A stretch of DNA of 15,082 nucleotides from an uncultured Lewinella sp. (GTDB lineage: Bacteria; Bacteroidota; Bacteroidia; Chitinophagales; Saprospiraceae): positions 1 through 15,082 of the forward strand of contig CALIGP010000279.1 of assembly GCA_938021455.1 (NCBI GenBank), written 5' to 3'. The notes beneath the pieces were generated by a model, which ran no database searches, was not told where the DNA came from, and saw nothing but the letters and a program-made list of their open reading frames with translations. Shown piece after piece: positions 6,253-12,187 of the stretch (position 1 is the first letter of the stretch; each line of letters starts with the position of its first letter). A program made the position numbers and the translations under genes.

Positions 6253-8058
6253 TTAGAACCGATACCAACGGATACTCTTGCCGTGAATTACGTAGACCTG
6301 ATTTTTCTCCGCATCCAGCGTAAACTGAGCGTTGTCGTAGATCATCCGATCCTGCATCACAAACTTCCCGCTGGCCTTTTCAAATACGGCCAGGAGTGGT
6401 GTTCTGTACTTCTGGGTAACGGGTGTGCCTAATAAGACATGGACCTTTGCGGGAGATGCAGGGTATACCGTAGGGGCAAATTCCTCGGCTTTTGAATCAC
6501 TGAAGAAACCATAATCTCCTTTGAGGTAGCCGGGGACTGCCGTCAAGTCTTCCTCATCAGAGCTTCCGCCAAGAAGCCGGCCAATTCTTTTCGCCGTTTT
6601 GGCTCCTTTTCGTTGGATAGCGTCAAACTTATAGGTGACGTCATGGACGAGCTCACCGAATTCAAGATTAGCCGTAAGAATGGTAAGGCCATCGTGGCTG
6701 TAAGCAATTACCCGATCACCAATGATTTCTAACTCCGCCATACCCGAGGAGAAGGCAAAGCGACCCTCCATGGTCACTTTAGACTTAGTCGTGATGTCGT
6801 AGGCCTCAAAGTCGTAGTAGTATATCTCCTTCTTCAGGTTCGCGTTGGTCTCGTTTACCTTGGCCGTAACGATCATCTTTTTGGCGGCGTCAAAGGCGAT
6901 CTGAGAAAAGAAGAGGTTTTCGCCGTCAATTTCGATCTTGTTAGAGCCCCACATCTTTACCTCTTTACCCGCAAAGTCAAATACTGCTTTTGGAGCTGCT
7001 CCTGCGTAGGGCTCCCGATCGAGCTTTTCAGGTTTTTTCGTTTTTGCCTGACCCGTGGTGGGGTCAACCATCATTTTTTTGTTCTTGTAGTAAACGGCCA
7101 TTCCGCCGTCCGTCATCTCGTAAGAAGAGATACCGCCTTCGCTAAAGTCTCTCTTCCAGCGGCCTTCTCCGCTGTCGTCATAATCAAAGATATTCATCCC
7201 TTTGGTGTGTACAATGGCCAGGCCTCCGTCGTAGGGCTCGACGGTCTTGACGGCTCCATCCAGTTTGATACGATTTTTGGTGAGTGGCTTCCCGGTTTCC
7301 ATATCCAAGAGGTGAAATTCCTTGCCATAATCAGCCAAAGAGATGAGTCCGGGAGGGAATAGTAGGAGTAGATGCTTGCCATCGTTTACCACCCGGGATT
7401 CAAAGACTTTACCGTCGTATTTCCAGTTAATCTTGCCCGCAGCGAGGTCAATGTGGTAGAGATTTTGAGCATCGTAGTAGAGGATATTGTCCCGATCCAG
7501 AATAACGGGGTCTTTGCCTGATTCGGCAGCTCTGTTTCCGGCAAGACTGCCGAGGCCTGGCTTCAGATCCGTATCCACCGCCATCATCCGCTTACCGGAG
7601 GCGACCTCAAAGGCATACAGTCGGGTACCGCCCTTAATGCTAACTTCAACGAGAGAAACACCTTCCTCTTCGAAGAAATAGCTAGCCCGGAAAAGTTTTA
7701 CGTCTTCGGACTCGTCAATGAGTTTATTGCCCGAGCGTACGTCTACCAGAACACCATTTACGAAGATGTAAGGAACGTCCGGAATGTCAACTACATCAGT
7801 AGCTTCGTCATGATCATCGCTCAACTTTTGAGCAATACCGGACAGGGCCTTTCGCTCCACGGACCATAAGGAGTCACCGTTCATGGGGTTGAGACCCACA
7901 AAACTGTATTGTTGGATAACGATGGGCGTGCTGGTAACGTCCTCCAGAAGAATCTGGAGTGGTAGACCATTGAGGTTGACGGAGTCAACAAACTGCTCCG
8001 CCTGTGCAGAAAGTGTTACTCCCAGGCAAAGAATAATAAGGGTAAAGCAATAGCGCAT
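6253..8058 (-). CDS. Secreted protein with PQQ-like beta-propeller repeats
   Basis: The 601-residue protein has a signal peptide (MRYCFTLIILCLGVTLSAQ) and no lipobox Cys, so it is exported to the periplasm or beyond. The rest reads as a propeller of short strands with recurring blade-like phrases: LYHIDLAAGKINWKYDGK (200-217), FHLLDMETGKPL (248-259), MNIFDYDDSGEGRWKRDF (288-305), MMVDPTTGQ (329-337), LLAVFEKASGKFVM (555-568). These resemble the PQQ/WD-like blade pattern with x-D-x-x-TG-K turns, but the classic AW-x-G repeat of quinoprotein dehydrogenases is incomplete and no quinone-binding or catalytic residues are evident. An insertion rich in Lys and Arg (about 482-495) precedes the last blades. 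It may be a scaffold or binding protein. It is transcribed toward the hydrolase cluster and divergently from the sigma operon, and a TAACTTTG box lies upstream. The fold is likely; a function is not assignable. Confidence 0.75.
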   Translation of the reverse strand: MRYCFTLIILCLGVTLSAQAEQFVDSVNLNGLPLQILLEDVTSTPIVIQQYSFVGLNPMNGDSLWSVERKALSGIAQKLSDDHDEATDVVDIPDVPYIFVNGVLVDVRSGNKLIDESEDVKLFRASYFFEEEGVSLVEVSIKGGTRLYAFEVASGKRMMAVDTDLKPGLGSLAGNRAAESGKDPVILDRDNILYYDAQNLYHIDLAAGKINWKYDGKVFESRVVNDGKHLLLLFPPGLISLADYGKEFHLLDMETGKPLTKNRIKLDGAVKTVEPYDGGLAIVHTKGMNIFDYDDSGEGRWKRDFSEGGISSYEMTDGGMAVYYKNKKMMVDPTTGQAKTKKPEKLDREPYAGAAPKAVFDFAGKEVKMWGSNKIEIDGENLFFSQIAFDAAKKMIVTAKVNETNANLKKEIYYYDFEAYDITTKSKVTMEGRFAFSSGMAELEIIGDRVIAYSHDGLTILTANLEFGELVHDVTYKFDAIQRKGAKTAKRIGRLLGGSSDEEDLTAVPGYLKGDYGFFSDSKAEEFAPTVYPASPAKVHVLLGTPVTQKYRTPLLAVFEKASGKFVMQDRMIYDNAQFTLDAEKNQVYVIHGKSIRWYRF

Positions 8059-8119
8059 ATGAGTAGGATTAGAATGAGTATTGAATCAATTCCGAAAGGG
8101 AGTATCCCTTCCGATAAGG

Positions 8120-8127
8120 CAAAGTTA
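8120..8127 (-). promoter_or_regulatory. Bacteroidota-type -7 promoter box for the propeller gene
   Basis: Read on the minus strand the bases are TAACTTTG, an exact match to the TAnnTTTG consensus of primary sigma factor promoters in this phylum. It lies 62 bp before the ATG at 8058, giving a leader of about 55 bases. A good -33 TTG at the usual spacing is not seen, so the call is moderate. Confidence 0.5.
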
Positions 8128-8171
8128 GGGCAAAAAAGTGATCTTTTTGACACTTATTTGGTGTTAAATTA

Positions 8172-8189
8172 AAAAAGTATTAACTTTTT
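8172..8189. other. AT-rich dyad in the divergent promoter region
   Basis: AAAAAGT (8172-8178) and ACTTTTT (8183-8189) are perfect complements around ATTA. The dyad lies between the two divergent genes and could be an operator, an UP-like element, or simply AT-rich promoter DNA. It is too weak in GC to be a confident terminator. Confidence 0.35.
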
Positions 8190-8379
8190 AATTACTTATA
8201 TGTGTTTTGACATCTTGCCTTTTTAAGTGGCCTTATCACCTGAATTATTGGGTCTGACTCCCTTTGCGGTCATTGAAGGGAAAGTGCAGGCGCTGAAAGT
8301 CCGGCGTATCGCTCAATTTCAGTTGCTTCATTCTCTGTTTATTTCTTTATCGATGGAATTAGCGTATACTTGTCAGGCT

Positions 8380-8952
8380 ATGTCCCCACACCCCGATCAC
8401 GATCTGATTCTGGCGCTACGGGGCGGAAATTTTTCCGTCCTGGATGATGTCTACCGCGATAATGCGGCGACCATCACCAGCTGGATCACTAAAAACAGCG
8501 GTAGCCTGGCTGATGCACAAGATGTGTTTCAGGAAGGCATCATTGCCTTGCACCAAAAGGCCAACGACGCTAACTTTATACTGACCTGCCCATTAGGTGC
8601 TCTACTGTTTCGTATTTGCCAAAACAAGTGGTTGTACCATTTGCGAAAAAAAAAGCGGGAAGCAGAGGTAAGGTCTTTAGCTCCGGTGCAATCAGACAGG
8701 GAAGGCAACGTGCATGAGCTGCTGGAAGCGGTGGAAGAAGAAGACCTCCGTCAGCGTCGTATGCGCGAAGCCTTTGCCCAGTTAAGCGAATTATGTCAGC
8801 AGCTGTTACGGCTGCTGGCCACCGGAATGCCGGGCGCGGACATTGCTAAGAAATTAGAGATGTCCAGTGCAAGTACAGTCTACCGCCGGCGGCACGCTTG
8901 CGGAGAGCGGTGGCGGACTTTGTATGAGAGCAATAAAGGTGTATTGTCATGA
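8380..8952 (+). CDS. ECF-like RNA polymerase sigma-70 factor
   Basis: From ATG 8380 the protein has 190 residues, the usual size for an ECF sigma factor. I chose this start because MSPHPDHDLILALRGGN aligns with the beginning of sigma region 2. ATG 8353 and GTG 8227 are in-frame alternatives adding 9 and 51 residues. Region 2 spans about 8-95, with the core-binding segment DAQDVFQEGIIALHQKA (45-61) and a basic patch HLRKKKRE (87-94). Region 4 spans about 128-183, with a helix-turn-helix: LSELCQQLLRLLATGMPGAD (135-154), then IAKKLEMSSASTVYRRRHAC (155-174). It should direct RNA polymerase to a small set of promoters. Its stop overlaps the next gene's start in ATGA (8949-8952), the classic sigma/anti-sigma arrangement with coupled translation. 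Divergence from standard ECF sequences is clear, so subgroup is not assigned. Confidence 0.88.
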   Translation: MSPHPDHDLILALRGGNFSVLDDVYRDNAATITSWITKNSGSLADAQDVFQEGIIALHQKANDANFILTCPLGALLFRICQNKWLYHLRKKKREAEVRSLAPVQSDREGNVHELLEAVEEEDLRQRRMREAFAQLSELCQQLLRLLATGMPGADIAKKLEMSSASTVYRRRHACGERWRTLYESNKGVLS

Positions 8953-9740
8953 GGGAAGAAGACGACATTCTCATCAGCCGCTACCTGGCTGGTGAGCTGA
9001 CAATGGAAGAATTTCAGGCGTTCGAAGATCGATTGCCCAGGGACCCGACGCTGAAAGCAGCCTTGCGGGACCGACGGCAGGAAATGACCTTTCTCCGATC
9101 GGAAGCCAAACGGCCTGATCTGGACGCGAAGATGGCGGAGCTAGCGGCTGCGCATTTTACCGCAGCCGACACCCCGGCGGAGAACGCTCCGCAGGAGAAG
9201 GAAAAAGATAAAGTATCTGAAGCCAGGATTCGCCCCATGCGGCGGCGCACCTGGTGGGGTGTTACGGGAGTTGCCGCTGCGATAGCCTTAGTGCTGATGC
9301 TCTGGAACCCGTTTGCGGGCATCGGTGAAGACCCTTACCGGCAGTTCGCCAGCTATCAGCCGGTGTACTTGACGGAGAAAAGTAGTGAGGTAGTTCCTTC
9401 CGCACAGGCGGCGGAGACGGCCTTTAATGGCGGCGACTACGCTGTCGCCTACAACGAACTAAGCAATTACCTCCGGGAACGCCCGGAGGACAACGAAGCC
9501 CGACTGGCGCGCGGCATCGCCGCGCTGGAAACAGATCGGACCGACGAAGCCATCGCTACCTTCCGCGAACTCGCCGAAGGCAGCACCAGCTTCCAAACCG
9601 ACGGCCAGTTCTACCTCGGCCTTGCCCAGCTGAAAGCTGGCGACCTGGTAGCTGCCAAAGCCACTTTCCAGGCTATCCCCATCGACGACCCCGATTATGG
9701 AGCGCGGCGGCGGGCGGTGCTAGGTTGGTTTGAACGGTAG
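8949..9740 (+). CDS. Single-pass membrane protein with TPR domain, probable anti-sigma factor
   Basis: The 263-residue protein has three parts. Residues 1-70 (ISRYLAGELTMEEFQAFEDRL near the start) resemble the short helical N-terminus of Bacteroidota anti-sigma factors and would bind the sigma factor in the cytoplasm. After a charged linker comes a basic patch RPMRRR (95-100) and one membrane helix at about 102-119, so the N-terminus should be inside. Residues 150-250 form two to three TPR-like repeats (for example GGDYAVAYNELSNYLRERPE and AIATFRELAEGSTSF) that would sit in the periplasm as a protein-binding sensor. The protein contains no cysteine, so it is not a zinc-type (HxxxCxxC) anti-sigma factor. 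The 4-bp overlap with the sigma gene supports the role. The anti-sigma function is inferred from position, topology and N-terminal resemblance. Confidence 0.78.
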   Translation: MREEDDILISRYLAGELTMEEFQAFEDRLPRDPTLKAALRDRRQEMTFLRSEAKRPDLDAKMAELAAAHFTAADTPAENAPQEKEKDKVSEARIRPMRRRTWWGVTGVAAAIALVLMLWNPFAGIGEDPYRQFASYQPVYLTEKSSEVVPSAQAAETAFNGGDYAVAYNELSNYLRERPEDNEARLARGIAALETDRTDEAIATFRELAEGSTSFQTDGQFYLGLAQLKAGDLVAAKATFQAIPIDDPDYGARRRAVLGWFER

Positions 9741-9748
9741 GGGAGGAG

Positions 9749-9790
9749 GCAGGGTGCAGGTTGTAGGTTGCAAGTTGCAGGGGGCAAGTT
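9749..9790. repeat. Tandem 7-bp repeat, six units
   Basis: Six consecutive heptamers follow each other from 9749: GCAGGGT, GCAGGTT, GTAGGTT, GCAAGTT, GCAGGGG, GCAAGTT (consensus GCAGGTT). It begins 8 bp after the anti-sigma stop codon. Heptamer tracts of this kind can vary in copy number. No function is shown. Confidence 0.8.
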
Positions 9791-9814
9791 ATCCCCGCAC
9801 TAAAATGAAAAATT

Positions 9815-9986
9815 GTAACTGTTTAGGTGCCCTACAATCGGTCCCTTCAGCAGGCTCAGGGACCGGTTTGGCGGGATGGGAATCGTCATAAATTCTTATG
9901 ACGGTAAATCATGATATGATTCGGTGGCTGATCCTGCGATGTGCTGAGCTTGCCGAAGTATCGAAGCCACCTACCTAAACAGTTAC
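9815..9986. repeat. 172-bp MITE-like element: four hairpins inside 14-bp inverted ends
   Basis: GTAACTGTTTAGGT (9815-9828) and ACCTAAACAGTTAC (9973-9986) are perfect inverted ends. Between them lie, in order, CGGTCCCT/AGGGACCG (about 9839-9865, loop TCAGCAGGCTC), CGTCATAA/TTATGACG (9884-9903), AATCAT/ATGATT (9907-9921) and GGTGGCT/AGCCACC (9923-9971). Folded as one strand this gives a closing stem with a multi-branched loop. The pieces with CAGCAGGCTCAGGGACC and GCTGAGCTTGCCGAAG resemble short repeats I recall as widespread in bacterial genomes. No transposase is present, so it is either a non-autonomous repeat or a structured leader for the subtilase, whose start is 23 bp after it. Confidence 0.75.
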
Positions 9987-10009
9987 GAAAACGCTAGAAT
10001 AAACCCAAC

Positions 10010-12187
10010 ATGAAATATTTACTGACGACACTCCTCTTTTTTGCACTCTCGCTGACATTAGCGGCTCAGACGCCTCTGCGGCCCGTCGTTACTTTTAGTG
10101 GTACGGAACAGAATTCCTGGGCGTTTTCCATTGATGCTCAAATCAGTATAGATGGAACGGCAAGCGGTAGTCCTAACTGGGCTGCAAGGCCAGCGATCGC
10201 TTCCGCCTCCGGCGGGGAAGCATTATTATTCCAAAGGAGTGGAAACGTGACCAAGACTTCCTTCACCTCTCCTTTTCTTAATACGGCGGGCGGACAACCC
10301 TTTTTCCCCGCAGGGCAACCGGTATTTCTGTATTTTCATCAATATTACCGAAACCTGGAAGGATCTGTTTCCATTGAAATCCTTGACGACAGCAATGTCA
10401 TGCGGAGCATCCCACTCAATGAACTCCTCGCCGCTGGCGTAGAGACGGAGCATTTCGACACTGTTCAGATCGATCTGACGGCCGAACTGGCTGGTCAGAT
10501 CAACCGGCGGGTCAGATTTACCTATGATGGGACAAACTACTTCTGGCTCCTCGATGACATCGGTTTCTACGACGCGCCCCATTTTCCCGAAACCAGCCCC
10601 GCTGATACTATGGGCAACTACCTGGCCGCACAGGGCTACCCTTACGAAGTGGACTCCGCTGGCTGGGCCTACGTGCCCAACGAGCTGGTGGTGCAGTTCA
10701 GCGCAGACGCAACCGAACAAGAAAAAGAAGACATTCGCGAAGAATTTGGTGCTTTCGTAAAGGACTCCTGCGCCTGTAACCAGATTGAGCTTTGGGTCAT
10801 CGATGGCTCTCGTTTTGTGAGCCAGGGAGGGAGAGTTGATATTGGCGGCAGTACTAACATCCAGAGTAATGGACTAGGCGTAAAGAAGAAAACCAAAATC
10901 GATGGGGTAGACCTCAACTACTACAACGGCACTATTTTAGAGCCGGTCATTCCGGTCCCAAATGATAGTCTGAGTAATGATTCCATCCAGGGGCTTCCAC
11001 TACGGAATTCTAATGCACTCCGTATTGCGATACTGGATACAGGAATTGATTATTATCACCCCGAATTAAGGGATTACGTTGCCGTTGGCTCTAATGGCTT
11101 AGCTCCTTTTGGAGATATGGACGGAAACTGCCTGAATAACGATCCCATCGGCTGGAATTTCATCGACGATAATAATAACCCCTTCGATGATAACAGCCAC
11201 GGGACGCACGTGGCGGGCATCATTGCCGGGACGCTGGATCGCTACGCCAGCGATGACTGTAATTTCGAATTTGTTCCCTACAAAACCCACGATTATAACG
11301 GTGTCTCAACGCTTTACAGCGTTGCCTGCGCGACCTTCCAGGCAAGTATTGACGAAATAGATATCATCAACGACAGCTGGGGCTTCTTCGGAGATTCCAG
11401 CATCGTGCTGCATAACGCGATTGACACCGCTAAAGAACACAACATCCTTATCGTTAGCGCAGCGGGTAACGACAGTATTAACCTAGGGGTTCAGGCGCAG
11501 TATCCAGCCTGCTACTCTGCGCCTAATTTGATTACCGTCGGAGCACTGCGGACAGATGGTGGTTTCCCGGGCAACGGCGGCCCTCTGCGGGGTGGTGCGA
11601 GGCTGGATCAATATTCAGAGCCCGCCCTGTTTACCAATTTTGACGATCGCTGTGTTGACATTATGGCGCCGGGGACGGACATTGAAAGTACCATCCCGGG
11701 TGGTGGCTATGCGGAAAAAGACGGTACTTCAATGGCCACCCCGATGGTGACTGGTGTGGCGGCGGCGGTGCTTTGCCAGTTGGACGGTAACATCAGAGAA
11801 ATATCTTATGCCAGCGTTCGAGACACTGTTCTGAATGCAGCGGAACCCAATCGTTTCTACCCTGATTATGCGCGAGACGGACGCCAACTACGGGTGCCGG
11901 AACTACTGTCGGTAGCGGTTACTAATCTCGCTCCGGAGGAAGGCTTCCGGGTATTCCCCAATCCATCCGATGAATCTCTGGTGGTAGAATCACTCGCCAG
12001 CCGCCGGGCGGAAACGGTTGCTGTATTTACTCTTGATGGCCGGGAGGTGTTCCGTGGGGAGAACCTTGACTGGATTTCGGCGGGTGATCAACAAACGCTT
12101 ACCTTACCTAAACTTCCAGCGGGAATCTACCTGCTGCACATTTTAGGCAAGGATTATCAATGGACGCAAAAAATTGTACGGTACTAG
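10010..12187 (+). CDS. Subtilisin-family (S8) serine protease with T9SS C-terminal sorting domain
   Basis: The 725-residue protein opens with a signal peptide (MKYLLTTLLFFALSLTLAAQ). Residues 25-190 look like a beta-sandwich (jelly-roll-like) domain. Residues 224-265 (YVPNELVVQFSADATEQEKE and on to IELWVI) resemble the inhibitory prodomain of fervidolysin-like subtilases, placed internally. The S8 domain follows with its complete triad: Asp343 in AILDTGID, His397 in DDNSHGTHVAG, Ser574 in DGTSMATPMV, plus oxyanion Asn487 in SAAGND. Residues 641-725 (FRVFPNPSDESLVVE to GIYLLHILGKDYQWTQKIVRY) form a type A T9SS sorting domain, so the enzyme should cross the outer membrane and be released or attached at the surface. 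It overlaps the TPR-CHAT gene by 28 bp, implying coupled translation, and follows the sigma/anti-sigma pair by 269 bp. Its substrate is unknown. Confidence 0.93.
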   Translation: MKYLLTTLLFFALSLTLAAQTPLRPVVTFSGTEQNSWAFSIDAQISIDGTASGSPNWAARPAIASASGGEALLFQRSGNVTKTSFTSPFLNTAGGQPFFPAGQPVFLYFHQYYRNLEGSVSIEILDDSNVMRSIPLNELLAAGVETEHFDTVQIDLTAELAGQINRRVRFTYDGTNYFWLLDDIGFYDAPHFPETSPADTMGNYLAAQGYPYEVDSAGWAYVPNELVVQFSADATEQEKEDIREEFGAFVKDSCACNQIELWVIDGSRFVSQGGRVDIGGSTNIQSNGLGVKKKTKIDGVDLNYYNGTILEPVIPVPNDSLSNDSIQGLPLRNSNALRIAILDTGIDYYHPELRDYVAVGSNGLAPFGDMDGNCLNNDPIGWNFIDDNNNPFDDNSHGTHVAGIIAGTLDRYASDDCNFEFVPYKTHDYNGVSTLYSVACATFQASIDEIDIINDSWGFFGDSSIVLHNAIDTAKEHNILIVSAAGNDSINLGVQAQYPACYSAPNLITVGALRTDGGFPGNGGPLRGGARLDQYSEPALFTNFDDRCVDIMAPGTDIESTIPGGGYAEKDGTSMATPMVTGVAAAVLCQLDGNIREISYASVRDTVLNAAEPNRFYPDYARDGRQLRVPELLSVAVTNLAPEEGFRVFPNPSDESLVVESLASRRAETVAVFTLDGREVFRGENLDWISAGDQQTLTLPKLPAGIYLLHILGKDYQWTQKIVRY

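Larger units (their letters stand above)
8059..8379. other. Divergent control region between the propeller gene and the sigma operon
   Basis: The 321 bp hold no convincing gene when the sigma factor starts at 8380. The stretch 8140-8225 is strongly AT-rich compared with its surroundings, as expected for promoters. It contains a minus-strand TAACTTTG box (8120-8127) and an AT dyad (8172-8189). Bases 8227-8379 are open in the sigma factor's frame and could encode an N-terminal extension from GTG 8227, but the residues look unlike a sigma factor. Confidence 0.6.

Noticed and set aside
8172..8189. Intrinsic terminator at the AT dyad
   Set aside because: The stem has a single G-C pair at each end region and lies upstream of both divergent genes, where a terminator is not expected.
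10226..10720. 164-codon open frame on the minus strand
   Set aside because: It is opposite the N-terminal domain of the subtilase and shows no signal peptide, domain or start context.
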